Source: Candidula unifasciata | Lineage: Eukaryota; Mollusca; Gastropoda; Stylommatophora; Geomitridae | Assembly: GCA_905116865.2 (NCBI GenBank) | Contig: CAJHNH020000844.1 | Location: 126,313 to 190,312 of the forward strand | Length of the DNA: 64,000 nucleotides | Direction: 5' to 3' | Shown: piece after piece, positions 54,600 to 64,000 of the stretch | How the letters are laid out: every line of letters begins with the position of its first letter | Position numbering within the stretch: the first letter of the stretch is position 1 | Notes under the pieces: model-generated | Seen by the model: the letters and a program-made list of their open reading frames with translations, nothing else | What the model was told of the DNA's origin: nothing | The model's database searches: none | Translations under genes and position numbers: made by a program

Positions 54600-54685
54600 T
54601 CAGTTGGAGCACCGGTGTAATTGTGGGTGGTTAGCTTGCCTCTAGCTCGGTTGTTGTGGGTTCAAATCACTGAGATAATGATGAT
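54600..54685 (+). repeat. tRNA-like SINE head before a microsatellite
   Basis: GGGTGGTTAGCTTGCCTCTA (A-box-like) and GTTGTGGGTTCAAATCACTG (B-box-like). The body is short and runs into the TTC array. Confidence 0.5.
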
Positions 54686-54699
54686 TTTGATTATTACTG

Positions 54700-54701
<2 letters not shown>

Positions 54702-54732
<31 letters not shown>

Positions 54733-54880
54733 CTTCTTCTTCTTCTTCTTCTTCTTCTTCTTCTTCTTCTTCTTCTTCTTCTTCTTCTTCTTCTTCTTCT
54801 TCTTCTTCTTCTTCTTCTTCTTCTTCTTCCTCTTCCTCCTTTTCTTCAACATCATCATCATCATCATTCTCCTCATCCTC

Positions 54881-54913
<33 letters not shown>

Positions 54914-54942
54914 TATCATCATCATCATCATCATCATCATTA
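54702..54942. repeat. Compound (TTC)n(ATC)n(ATT)n(ATC)n microsatellite
   Basis: About 43 TTC units (54704-54836), then ATC, TTA/ATT and ATC blocks. It yields long poly-serine and poly-glutamate frames, which are not genes. Confidence 0.97.
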
Positions 54943-55855
54943 ATCCGCTCCTACTGCCAGTCTCATATATAGTTTTCCTAATCACCTCTTGCGATATGCT
55001 TTGTGGGTTCCGAATTATACATTTTGTGTGTGTGTTTATGCTGGCCATTACGGGCTCTGAGAAGAAATACTTGTCACAGAAAATGGGATGCTAGAAATAT
55101 TTAGGGAAGTCAAGGGTCCTAACTGGGTACTGAGTGGTCTAAAATGTGGTTGTAGTGTGTACATAAATCATATGGCATTTAAATGGTCTTTTTGATATTT
55201 CACACACATGGATGCCAAAATAATATTTCCACTGGGAATGCTAGGCTTTCGCATATTCGTACTACAACCTAGTGAGGCGGGGTGACCAATAATATTCATT
55301 GGATGCAACGGAACGTCGTTGGAAAAGTGAGAGGGCAATGGGCTTCGGTAAACTGGTTCGAGCATTTCATTCTAAAAGCCAAAGTGCCCGATGAATGTCT
55401 GCCAGTGTCTCTCTGCCAGTTGCCAGTCTAAAACCTGTCCGATGAACCAACCGTAATCTTGTCACTCTGGTCTGAAGGTAGGCGGTTAATTTGCTACCGC
55501 AGCGACAATATATAACACAAACTCTTACGATACCTGTTGCAAAGTCACCATTTCGTCTTGTCCTGTCCGAGAGTTCGACAAAGTGCAGAAGAGGAAGATC
55601 GAGGTCTGGCGTCATGATCCGGGTCAGCCCACCTTCCGAGATTATATAGGAAGTAATTGGCCAAAACAATCTTCGACGAGGGATCTTTCAACTGATGATC
55701 GGTGGACCCCTTCTGTGCATGCTCCCCTGTGGAGTTCTTCTTATTATCGTCCTCGTTTTTATTCGGCGAAATATTTGAAATCTGCATGGTATCCCATGTT
55801 ATGAATGCTTAACTAACCCCAAAGCTGTTAAAGCCAACAGGAATGAGAAGTCTTT
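54943..55855. other. Intergenic, nothing recognised
   Basis: No supported gene. A 100-codon reverse frame at 55367-55669 has no familiar motif. Confidence 0.4.
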
Positions 55856-55860
55856 GTTCC

Positions 55861-56129
55861 CCGTGTGGGTTACGGGGACCCACTGTGGAGACCCATGCCT
55901 CCGTAACAAGCATGTCGTAAGAGTCGATAATTAGTTTTTTTTTTTATTGAAGTCGGAGTGTATCTGTCCAAGAGGCAAGTAACCAACAGTCTGCTTACAA
56001 ATAAGCCAGACTTGTAAAAACGGATGTGCATGCAACAATCACGTTCTGGAACAAGGCTTACGTCTACAAGTGGACGAACAACCAGGACTTTACAGCAAAG
56101 TTTACAGCCAGGTAAACGTGATGAAGAAT
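55861..56129 (+). repeat. SINE-A copy
   Basis: Head CCGTGTGGGTTACGGGGACC, GAAGTCGGAGTGTATCTGTC, ACTTGTAAAAACGGATGTGC, ACAAGTGGACGAACAACCAG, and tail GATGAAGAA. Confidence 0.86.
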
Positions 56130-56415
56130 ATTGCACGGTGTTTAACCTCCATATGGCTCGGTATGTCGCTATAAAATATATAAGCCATATGCCGTGATCG
56201 TCTCACGAAGCACGAACTCTATAGCTCAGCGCTGGTCAACATGGAACTCCGTAAAATCTGCACTCGTGAACCGAATCGTTAAAATAACTCACGGCCCTCA
56301 AAGCGTGGCATAAACGGCCTGACCGCTGGTCACAAAGATCTACAAGTCTGTAAATAATGATAAGCCAGAATACACATACCAGAATCTCGCCTCAGCTTTA
56401 TATATAAGCCCGACC
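56130..56415. other. Intergenic, nothing recognised
   Basis: No gene or repeat identified. Confidence 0.35.
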
Positions 56416-56419
56416 ACCA

Positions 56420-56690
56420 CTTTGACAAGTAAGGAGGGATCCTTTTTCAGGCCGCATTCAGACATTTTGGCATATAGGGCTAGACCTATATTTTAAAGAC
56501 CAGTCTGTACTGTGTGGGTGATGTGGGCAACATCACATCGACCGCTTTTACTTCCCATGACTTTTACCTGGTACTTGTTTAAGGCTGTGTCGATCTGGGA
56601 ACCGTAGTCATTTATGAAAAAGTCCGGCTCCATTCGGATTCGAACAACCTACCTTTGAATCCCCAGGCAGGCGTAAAGGCGTAAACACAT
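56420..56690 (-). repeat. tRNA-derived SINE (family C), near full-length
   Basis: Reverse strand: 3' end with GCATATAGGGCTAGACCTAT, then GTGTGGGTGATGTGGGCAAC, ACCGCTTTTACTTCCCATGA, GGCTGTGTCGATCTGGGAAC and AAGTCCGGCTCCATTCGGAT. The head with the TCGAAC B box is degraded. Confidence 0.8.
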
Positions 56691-56974
56691 GTGGCTTCCA
56701 TACTTTGAGCAGCAAGAACAAAAATGCTTTTTGTCCACCACGGATCCTGCGTCGACATAGTGAGGTCTGTATGTAACTGCATTGCGATTTTAGTATTACA
56801 GTTTTGTTGTGTTTATCTGTAAGCGAAAATAAGCAGTTATCCAGGATTGCTTGTTTCAAATCTTGGCAGAGAAGAATGTGTTATCTACAACAAGCGAAAA
56901 CTAGGTAAATAAAATAAAGCACCATATGGGAGTCTGCTGTTGCGCTGAACACTGCATGACATAACTTTTTAACG

Positions 56975-57195
56975 ATAAAGGTTAGTTGCGTATTCTTTAC
57001 AGGACGTTGCAGAACCAACCCCAACAGCCCCTGGCTGTTGTGGGCTGTTGTGTGATTTCGCTGGGCAAATTTACGTCCAGTAGTTTGCCATTGTTTTCTG
57101 GACGGTCGGCTTTCTTGATACCACTGTCGAAACCAACACAAGGCGCATGGCCCGCAACTAGGATCAAACCCGGCACTCCGGCATTACAAAACATT
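56975..57195 (-). repeat. tRNA-derived SINE (family B)
   Basis: Reverse complement of family B: GTTAGTTGCGTATTCTTTAC, CAGGACGTTGCAGAACCAAC, CCAGTAGTTTGCCATTGTTT and CGCAACTAGGATCAAACCCG. An extra GGCTGTTGTG duplication lies at 57031-57052. The outermost head is lost. Confidence 0.82.
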
Positions 57196-57264
57196 TGCAT
57201 CATCTTAGTCACAGAGCCGACTTTTTGACGATACCTATCCTGTACGTTAAATCTATCTGCCATG

Positions 57265-57500
57265 CTCTTTCAGTTAGGCGCTCGCCTGCGGATGATAAAG
57301 TCGTGGCGTCAGGTCCAAATGGAGGTGGACATTTAAAAAAAAAGGGAACGTCATTGGTTCCTATGTCTACCCAGCCTTAAATGGGTAGCAGGTAAATTCC
57401 TGGAAGGAGAAGCGGCCGACCACATCATCCACCGTGTGTCGATTACTCTATAAAATATGCATCTAGCCCTATATGCCCAATACAACTCAAAACTGGTAAA
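57265..57500 (+). repeat. tRNA-derived SINE (family C) copy
   Basis: TTAGGCGCTCGCCTGCGGAT, a degraded B box GCGTCAGGTCCAAAT, CCAGCCTTAAATGGGTAGCA, GGTAAATTCCTGGAAGG and CATCTAGCCCTATATGCCCA at the 3' end. Confidence 0.75.
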
Positions 57501-57528
57501 GGCGTTCTTCACTTTACTACCACACTAA

Positions 57529-57608
<80 letters not shown>

Positions 57609-57634
57609 GTGTGTGTGTGTGTGTGTGTGTGTGT
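57529..57634. repeat. Palindromic (AC)n(AT)n(GT)n microsatellite
   Basis: An AC array, then an AT array, then a GT array, so the block is its own reverse complement and could extrude as a cruciform. Confidence 0.95.
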
Positions 57635-57639
57635 ATAAA

Positions 57640-57892
57640 AAGGAAAGGACCCTTTTTGAAGCCAGTGACCAATCGAGTATATGATGCTAAACCAGTCGGT
57701 ACTCGATGGGTGATGTGGTCAATATGACAACGACCGCCAATACTTCCCGTGACACTTCCAGATACCAATTTAAACATGGTAAACATAAGAGCTAGGGTCG
57801 TATATTTCTAACAAATCTGCACCTGAAGATTCGACCTCGAGACCTTTGGACCAGTAGGCGAGTGCGTCTAGCTATTAGGCTACAGCGATTAT
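57640..57892 (-). repeat. tRNA-derived SINE (family C), full-length
   Basis: Reverse strand: 3' end AAAGGACCCTTTTTG, then GTACTCGATGGGTGATGTGG, CGACCGCCAATACTTCCCGT and GATACCAATTTAAACATGG. The head has GCCTAATAGCTAGACGCACT (A-box region) and GTCTCGAGGTCGAATCTTCA (B-box region). Confidence 0.8.
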
Positions 57893-58445
57893 ATGTGTAT
57901 GTACGTGTAAATGGTGATGTATGCGTGTATGTGTATGTACGTGTAAATGGTGATGTATGCGTGTGAGTGTATGTACGTGTAAATGGTGATGTATGCGTGT
58001 ATGTGTATGTACGTGTAAATGGTGATGTATGCGTGTATGTGTATGTACGTGTAAATGGTGATGTATGCGTGTATGTGTATGTACGTGTAAATGGTGATGT
58101 ATGCGTGTATGTGTATGTACGTGTAAATGGTGATGTATGCGTGTATGTGTATGTACGTGTAAAATGGTGATGTATGCGTGTATGTGTATGTACGTGTAAA
58201 ATGGTGATGTATGCGTGTATGTGTATGTACATGTAAATGGTGATGTATGCGTGTATGTGTATGTACGTGTAAATGGTGATGTATGCGTGTATGTGTATGT
58301 ACGTGTAAATGGTGATGTATGCGTGTATGTGTATGTACGTTTAAATGGTGATGTATGCGTGTATGTGTATGTACGTGTAAATGGTGATGTATGCGTGTAT
58401 GTGTATGTACGTGTAAATGGTGATGTATGCGTGTGAGTGTATGTG
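57893..58445. repeat. 36-bp minisatellite, about 15 copies
   Basis: The unit is GTGTAAATGGTGATGTATGC then GTGTATGTGTATGTAC. Copies are almost identical. Two carry an extra A (58152-58205) and a few carry GTGAGTG. It is joined directly to the head of a SINE-C. Confidence 0.96.
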
Positions 58446-58449
58446 TGTG

Positions 58450-58652
58450 TGCACTTTAGTTTTGCGTTTTCATCCGTTTTACAGATCAGGCGTTGTTTTT
58501 TTAAATACCGAACTGTAGAGCTCCTTGTTTCTTAGGAAGATGCACTCCGACTTTGAAGGAAACATTTCTTATTAGTTGTCTCATGCGACATGCTTGTTAG
58601 GTGGCAGTGGATACATGCTTTGTTTTCCAAAATGGAGCCCCAAAACCCATTG
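58450..58652 (-). repeat. SINE-A copy, 3' truncated
   Basis: CATCCGTTTTACAGATCAGG, AGATGCACTCCGACTTTGAA, GTTGTCTCATGCGACATGCT and GGAGCCCCAAAACCCATTG on the reverse strand. Confidence 0.78.
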
Positions 58653-58847
58653 AAAAATTATATTCTTCCCCCCTTCCTCCTCCTCCTCCCCCTCCTCCTC
58701 TTCCTCCTCCTCCTCCAGGAAAGACACACAGGCTTTGGCATCATATTTATTATTATTTTTACAGCTGCATTAAGAGAGGTATCCGTCTTTAATACAGATA
58801 ATTACCTCTACAAACCAGTTGATATAGCTATTTGTGTAGTCTTACCC
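58653..58847. other. Short (CCT)n block in unrecognised DNA
   Basis: CCTCCTCCTCCCCCTCCTCC-type repeat at 58671-58718. No gene recognised. Confidence 0.5.
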
Positions 58848-59044
58848 CAGTGGCTTTCAACCTTCCAAATGCAGCGACCTTTTAGTACAGTTCCTTATGT
58901 TGTGGTGACCCCCAAACATATAGTTATTTTCGTTGCTACTTCATAATTTCAGTGAATATGTGTTTTCCTCTGGTCTTAGGGAACTCTTGTGAAAGAATAA
59001 TTTGACCCTCAAAAGGGTAGCAACCCACAGGTTGCGAACCGCTG
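58848..59044. mobile_element. hAT MITE, related to the one at 18650
   Basis: Ends CAGTGGCTTTCAACCTTCC and, reverse complemented, CAGCGGTTCGCAACCTGTGG. Internal CAGCGACCTTTTAGTACAGT and AGGGTAGCAACCC. Flanking 8-mers TCTTACCC and CTTTACCC agree at six positions. Inverted orientation relative to the copy at 18650-18817. Confidence 0.8.
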
Positions 59045-59445
59045 CTTTACCCGAAAAACGAAAAATATAGAGGTACCCAGCTACCAGGTCGTATGTTCGC
59101 TTTGATACACGTTCAGCGTATTATATATCCTATTTAGACGCGAAAACGTTTGAGTGGTAACGACCTTGTTCGGAATACGGACTAGTAAAAGTTAAAAATG
59201 TATCAGGAACCATGTGCGCTATCTAAGTTTACCCCTCTCAGTTTCTCTCTCGAAACAAAGCCACTGATAGATGTTAATGACTTTGCAGAGAAGTACCACC
59301 CCAACCAAGCTCAAACAAGCCGTAATAGCATTTTCTGCAATTACCATCCTAGGAGGCTCTTGTCTAGAAAATGAAGTGAAGTTACATTTTGAATTGTTTC
59401 ATCTAATTGCTTTTGTATTTATGTATTTTAGTATTAGGAAGGGCT
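59045..59445. other. Intergenic, nothing recognised
   Basis: No gene or repeat identified. Confidence 0.35.
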
Positions 59446-59449
59446 TGCA

Positions 59450-59930
59450 TTTGTTTGATGAAGAAGATTGTATGCAATCTTTCTTTGTCAAATGAGACGA
59501 GAAAGAGAAATGTGAAAAGCTGTATAAATCATATTTTTATGTACGAAAGTGAATCATGGACAGTTGATAAATTCGTGAAAACTTATTTGGAAGTTGCGAA
59601 GATGTGGTTTTAAAGACGAATAATGAAATAGCCTGGGATACAAAAAGTAAAGAAGAAGTCTTGAAAGAAACTGGCTTACGAAGAAAACTGATTGCCCACA
59701 TCAGAAAGAGACAATCTACGTTCTTTGTTCATGTGATGAGAAGGAGAAAACTGGAGTTACTCGTTACAGTAGGAAAGATAGAGGGCAGGAGAGGCAGGGG
59801 AAGATCGAGAGGGAAAAAAAACGCTAGACAGCTTGACATCTTGGCATGGAGGATAATCAGTATCAGAGTTGATTAAAAGTACACCAGACAGAAGGTTGTG
59901 GATAGACATAACTACCAACGCAACACGGCA
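59450..59930 (+). pseudogene. LINE C-terminal remnant
   Basis: Frames read INHIFMYESESWTVDKF and then KEEVLKETGLRRKLIAHIRK, RQSTFFVHVMRRRKLELLVT, VGKIEGRRGRGRSRGKK and a DRRLW-like end. Same family as 9717-10600 (RRRQSSFFGHVMRRGKIE). Stops break it. Confidence 0.78.
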
Positions 59931-59995
59931 TGGACTTTATAAAGCAGATAATTTTGTAAATGCAGTCCCATCAACTAGTCCATAACGATAGGTTT

Positions 59996-60262
59996 CCGTG
60001 TGGGTTCTGGGGCCCTATTATAGGGAAAACAAGAATAGACCCACTGCCTACACAAAAGCAGGTCGTATGATTCGACTAATTGGGAGCTTCCTTTGAAGTC
60101 AGAGTGCATCCACCTGAGAGGCGAGGAACTAACAGTCTGCACGCAAATTAGTCAGATCTGTCAAACGGATGCACATACAACACTCAGGTTCTGGAAAATG
60201 ACTGCAGTCCAGAAGGGGACGAACAGTTAGAACTTTCCGCCGGAGTTTACAGCTGGTGAACG
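59996..60262 (+). repeat. SINE-A copy with expanded tail
   Basis: Head CCGTGTGGGTTCTGGGGCCC, GGAAAACAAGAATAGACCCA, CAAATTAGTCAGATCTGTCA and GAGTTTACAGCTGGTGAACG, then directly the GAA array at 60263. Confidence 0.9.
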
Positions 60263-60434
60263 AGAAGAAGGAAGAAGAAGAAAAAGAAGAAGAAGAAGAA
60301 AAGAAGAAGAAGAAGAAGAAGAAGAAGAAGAAGAAGAAGAAGAAGAAGAAGAAGAAGAAGAAGAAGAAGAAGAAGAAGAAGAAGAAGAAGAAGAAGAAGA
60401 AGAAGAAGAAGAAGAAGAAGAAGAAGAAGAAGAA
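60263..60434. repeat. (GAA)n microsatellite grown from a SINE-A tail
   Basis: About 57 GAA-type triplets, the first few imperfect (GAAGGAAGAAGAAGAAAAAG) and the rest perfect from ~60301. It occupies exactly the position of the 8-15 bp GAA tail in other SINE-A copies. Confidence 0.95.
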
Positions 60435-60980
60435 GGACAGCAGACAAGACGTGATTTATACACCGAAAAAGTTTTTGTCAAGCAGATATCACAGCACCCC
60501 ATAACCGACCACCCAAGGACAAAATTCTTCTATTGCAAGTAGTCTCAGAATTCAAATTCCTGGAATTGTTCATACAGAGCTGCAGATTGAAGGGTGATAT
60601 AAGAATGAAAGGTGACAGACAATATCCGGTAGATATGATATCAGAAATAAAGAACCGCTAAATGTAGGCGCATGTGTGTTCTGTGTGTATGTGTGTGTAT
60701 GTCAGCAACTAAGTGTGCGCGCGTGTGTGTAAGTGTGTGTGAGAGTAATTTCTCGGTTATCTTTGCATAAATCTGTAAGCCATAGCACTAAAAGATACCA
60801 ACAAAACGTGTTGTTTTATTGGCCGAAAATTAAAGAAACATGTGAACGAAATATTGTTTACCCCGATCCTATGTAAAAAGGGTTTAAAGAAAACGGCGAA
60901 ATAGTTTGTACGCCTCATGAGACCCGGTGACTAAATCTGACTTGATCCCTGGATATTGTATCTGACCTCCTGATTCACCG
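60435..60980. other. Intergenic; short TG repeats at ~60670-60745
   Basis: No gene recognised. Confidence 0.4.
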
Positions 60981-60982
60981 GT

Positions 60983-61610
60983 ACTTCTTTTTCTTCTTCT
61001 CCTTCTTAGTGTTCGCCAGCAGTAAACTCCAAACAGATGAATGTCGTAAACGTATTAGAACAATAGGACGTAGACTGTAAGTATATTTTTAACATACAAT
61101 GAGAAGGAATAGACTCGAAAACTTGGTAACATTTGTCAAGATTGATAGAAAGAGAGCAAGAGTAAGGCAAGGAGATAAACACCTGGATGGTCTGGCCAGA
61201 TGGATGGGGTGTGACAAAAACACAAAACTGATCCGTGATTCTCGTCGTCGTGTGAGAGGACGAAAGATGACAGCCTACAGTTACCGGTACTGTGCATAAT
61301 AATGATGATGAAAATCAAGGGGAAAGTTTAAGCTGTTCGTCATCTCATCATCTTTGGTCTTGATGCAAAGCTCGAGTTTGCGTGCGCATTCATTTGACAG
61401 ATATAGCTTATTTCTATGCAGTCTGTTGGTTCCTTGACTCTCAGGCAAATATACTGCGACTTTTCAAGGAGATACCTCTAATTATTCGCTTCCCTCAACC
61501 AGCTTTTGTGGGGGTGGGGGGGGGGGGGTGGGAAGGGGGGGTAGAGGAGCGGGGGTGCAGTTGGTCTGTTTTTTGTTCTCTAAAGCAGAGGCCCGGAATC
61601 CACACTAGGG
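60983..61610 (-). repeat. SINE-A copy split by a LINE fragment and expanded by a G-run
   Basis: The 3' part (CTTCTCCTTCTTAGTGTTCG, then CCAGCAGTAAACTCC, 60983-61036) and the 5' part (about 61335-61610, GCGCATTCATTTGACAGATA to GGCCCGGAATCCACACTAGG) flank a LINE fragment. Within the 5' part, at the normally G-rich GTAGGCAGTGGGTC position, a ~60-bp G-rich expansion is present (61509-61561). Confidence 0.7.
61037..61318 (+). pseudogene. LINE 3' fragment inside a SINE-A
   Basis: Encodes MRRNRLENLVTFVKIDRKRA, RQGDKHLDGLARWMG and RDSRRRVRGRKMTAYSYRY, then an AATAATGATGATG tail. Same tail architecture as 59450-59930. Confidence 0.65.
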
Positions 61611-61989
61611 ATCCCTGGGTACAGTATCTAGCTTCCTGATCCCTGCCTACAGTAAATGACCTCATGGTACCTAGCTACCGTATTTAACCTCTTGATCGCT
61701 GGCTACAAGAAATGAATGACCGCATGGTTCCTGGCTACTGTGTCTGACCTCCTGTAGGTAATGACTTGGGTCTATACCGTCAGACCTGATTGTGCAGGGC
61801 CAAAGAAATCTCTCTAGACCAAAATGATTTATTTGCGTTACCGTATTATTCACTTGGAAGCCGCCGTGGTGCAGCAGCTAGATCGGAAATTAATGTGGTT
61901 CAGGTCCTGACGGTGTCGAATTTGTTTTTCTTTAAAAATAACCGTGACTCCCAAGTAGACCCGACCTTAAATGGTTAGCAGGTGAAGTT

Positions 61990-63171
61990 CTAGGAAGTGG
62001 GGCTGTACCGAATATTGATTTTCACTATTCGGCCGAATACGAATAACGGGACCAACCATTCGGCCGAATACGAATATTCATAATGTCAAATGTACGCTGA
62101 ACTTTTACTTCACATAAAGTAGCACAGAATAGTCATCTTCTTCTTTAGCATTCTGAGCCCTTGAGGTTTACTGCTGCAGATATCACTCGTCTCCATTCAT
62201 CTCTCTGGCAGGCCTTCTCTTCACAATTGTTGATACCAGTTGTTTGCAGGTCTGGCTGGACATTATCTCTCGAACTTCTTTTTTGTCTGCCTCGTGGTCT
62301 ACGCCCCTTTCTCTCTCGGGTGTATACAATTTTACTTCTCTGTCATCTGACCTTCTTTCAATATGCCCCAACCATTTTCGTCTGTTAGCTCTCATGATGC
62401 CAGTGATCAATAGTGATTTAAACAGATTATGTGTTACGTTGTTGCTTCTCACTTTCCATAACCCGCTGTTAGCATCTTTGATGGGTCCAAAGATTTGTCG
62501 TAAGACTGTTTTCGAAAACATTTGATGAGGCCTCATCTCTTTTATTTCTGCTTTAAGTTTCAGAGCCATATAACACGACTGGTCTTATCAACGTTTTAAA
62601 TATTTTGATCTTGGTGTTTCGAGACAGCACTTTGACTTTAGCAGATGTTGAAGGGCATAGTATACTTGATTTCTAGATTGAATTCTAGATTGTATTTCTT
62701 CTCTCAGCATGTTGGAGCAGTTGAAGTTTGCACGCAAGTACAATGTTTCCGTTTGTTTGATTTTCATATTATCGACTTGGATGTGGCCGGAGTTTATATT
62801 CTTCCCATGTCTAGTTAGTATTCGTACAGAATAGTAAACATTTAAAACATTTTATGTTTTGCATCCTTCAGTCAGTCTGTGGTACTTAATAAATAGGAAT
62901 GAAAGAATCCCAAGTATTTTAACAAGCAACTAAACTTGGAAATAGTCACTGACAGCTTAGGTAATGCATGAAAGCTGCATTAGCTTTCAACAAAACCAAT
63001 CGTTCCATGTTGTCAGTATGAAGGCCGTGTATGCAGAAGCGGGTGTAAGGTAACTACTATTCGTATTCGGCCCGACGCAACAATTCGGCCGAATACCGAA
63101 TAGTCAATAGGTCCACTATTCGGCCCCGAAGCGAATACAAAGCGAATATTCGGTACAGCCCTACTAGGAAG
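61990..63171 (+). mobile_element. hAT-like element with perfect 8-bp target duplication, inside SINE family C
   Basis: The element is 61998-63163 (1166 bp), between CTAGGAAG at 61990-61997 and 63164-63171. Ends are TGGGGCTGTACCGAATATTG and, reverse complemented, TAGGGCTGTACCGAATATTC. Subterminal ATTCGGCCGAATACGAAT palindromes occur at both sides. No transposase frame is present. The interior outside the LINE matches 50159-51654. Confidence 0.92.
62092..62828 (-). pseudogene. LINE fragment nested inside the hAT-like element
   Basis: The reverse-strand frame 62183-62569 reads LKLKAEIKEMRPHQMF, MRANRRKWLGHIERRSDDRE and VKLYTPERERGVDHEADKK. The RRKWLGHIxRR motif marks a LINE C-terminal region. 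A 9-bp ACAGAATAG occurs at both sides (about 62124-62132 and 62826-62834) and probably is the target duplication, so the insertion proper is ~62133-62825. Confidence 0.78.
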
Positions 63172-63424
63172 TGAAGGCGTCGGACACGATGTTGACTACA
63201 TCACATTGGTCCATAAAATATAGGTCTATATGGATAATGTGCTTGAAGTCGTAGAAAGAGTCCTTCAAGTCTTTATAAGCACTCGAAGAGCCCTGATATC
63301 ATCTACCGTGTCGTGAAACAGTTCACCACCCATTGGAGCAGAATCAGCTAGTATGTATGCACGTTTGTTTCCACTATGCCTATATACCCTAATAAAATGA
63401 TCTACATTATGCTTCCTATCTACC

Positions 63425-63705
63425 ATGCAGACGTGGTTAGTGCTTGTGGGAAAGCGTGTACAGTTCGGAGGAGCAGATGGATCACCACAGTCTGGTGAGA
63501 TTGATGTAGCGGGGAGTAACGAGAGGTTCTGGCAGATGCTCGAGGCTCAGAGGAAAGGCAAGACGGACGTTTAATCAGAATGCTACTGGCAACATTAGTA
63601 TCGGAACTCTTCGCTTGCTGCTGAAGATGGGAACGGAGCGCTTATTGGAATGTCCCGGGTGCTGTGATGTCCGTTATTGAATCAAATCAAATCAAATCCT
63701 ATCTA
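63425..63705 (+). pseudogene. RNase H-type LINE 3' end
   Basis: GTGGTTAGTGCTTGTGGGAA, TCTTCGCTTGCTGCTGAAGA, TGGGAACGGAGCGCTTATTG and CCGGGTGCTGTGATG, then a tail AATCAAATCAAATCAAATC. Matches the 3' end at 48190-48330. The AATCA simple repeat is the LINE tail. Confidence 0.72.
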
Positions 63706-64000
63706 CCATCTCTGAAAGGATGTTTCCCGTTCTGCCCTAAATCTTTCTACAAATGCTCTGTGAGTCCGTTGTGATAAAAAATGTGCAGGAGCCCTATTAG
63801 AAAATATCACGGTGACGTTGTCCGCCCAGTGACCACATCCCACTCTTACACATTCTCTAGGTGGAAAAGGTGGCGGGGGGTGAAGGTGGTGTAATTTAGT
63901 ATCCTAGTTTAAGAGCGTAATAATAATAATAATAAAAATGAGCTGTATTAAAACAATAATATAATAATTTATTTAAACCGTATGTAATATACGAACAAAT
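63706..64000. other. Window end, nothing recognised
   Basis: AT-rich DNA with a short AAT repeat near 63917. No gene or repeat family assigned. Confidence 0.4.

Larger units (their letters stand above)
61856..63300 (+). repeat. tRNA-derived SINE (family C) split by a hAT element
   Basis: The 5' half (61856-61997) has GAAGCCGCCGTGGTGCAGCA, CCCAAGTAGACCCGACCTTA and GGTGAAGTTCTAGGAAG. The 3' half resumes at 63164 with the duplicated CTAGGAAG, then TGAAGGCGTCGGACACGATG, TTGACTACATCACATTGG and ATAAAATATAGGTCTATATG. The B box is mutated. Confidence 0.85.

Noticed and set aside
54621..55094. Poly-serine and poly-glutamate proteins (also at 60227-60504)
   Set aside because: Encoded by TTC/GAA microsatellites only.
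57792..58436. Frames of YTYTHTSPFTRT or VRVNGDVCVYVY repeats
   Set aside because: Products of the 36-bp minisatellite.

Overview
The window looks like repeat-rich invertebrate nuclear DNA, most likely from a mollusc and perhaps a gastropod. The evidence is large introns, single exons holding one protein module each, several tRNA-derived SINE families, decayed LINE, hAT, Tigger and possible piggyBac copies, many microsatellites and TTAGGG-like motifs. The phylum is inferred from general repeat character, not from a marker gene. Nothing prokaryotic is present.

Only two protein genes can be supported, both on the + strand. The first (11530-12147) is an intact, intronless reading frame of 205 codons that resembles the sigma subunit of the AP-5 adaptor complex (AP5S1). 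The second (21298-36949) is an eight-exon gene whose exons join with compatible phases into a 369-residue kelch-repeat protein. Almost every exon carries one kelch blade and nearly all introns are phase 1. A possible but unrecognised coding tail lies around 17.2-17.5 kb.

Layout. 0-0.55 kb: end of a Tigger/pogo element. 1.3-3.2 kb: a hAT-like element inside a palindrome, with an interior of homopolymer blocks that is probably bad sequence. 3.2-4.1 and 4.97-6.63 kb: two minisatellites. 6.6-11.5 kb: SINE, LINE and hAT debris. 11.5-12.1 kb: AP5S1-like gene. 12.2-21.3 kb: repeats, including a 30-bp minisatellite with 90-bp higher-order phasing. 21.3-37 kb: the kelch gene, whose introns hold SINEs, LINE pieces, possible piggyBac remnants and a 42-bp minisatellite made from the 3' end of exon 4 plus its splice donor. 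37-64 kb: gene desert made of nested transposons, a fold-back element with telomere-like motifs (39.9-40.8 kb), a U2-snRNA-headed retroelement (46.9-47.1 kb) and several long microsatellites.

The most interesting signals are: (1) about 21 extra copies of an authentic 5' splice site placed in tandem directly downstream of a constitutive exon; (2) a SINE-like element with a U2 snRNA 5' head; (3) a very abundant ~285-bp retroposed repeat with a GAA-rich tail (called SINE-A here), with three insertions showing clean 11-13 bp target duplications inside another copy of itself, another SINE and a LINE; and (4) a LINE-in-hAT-in-SINE nest with readable duplications at both levels.
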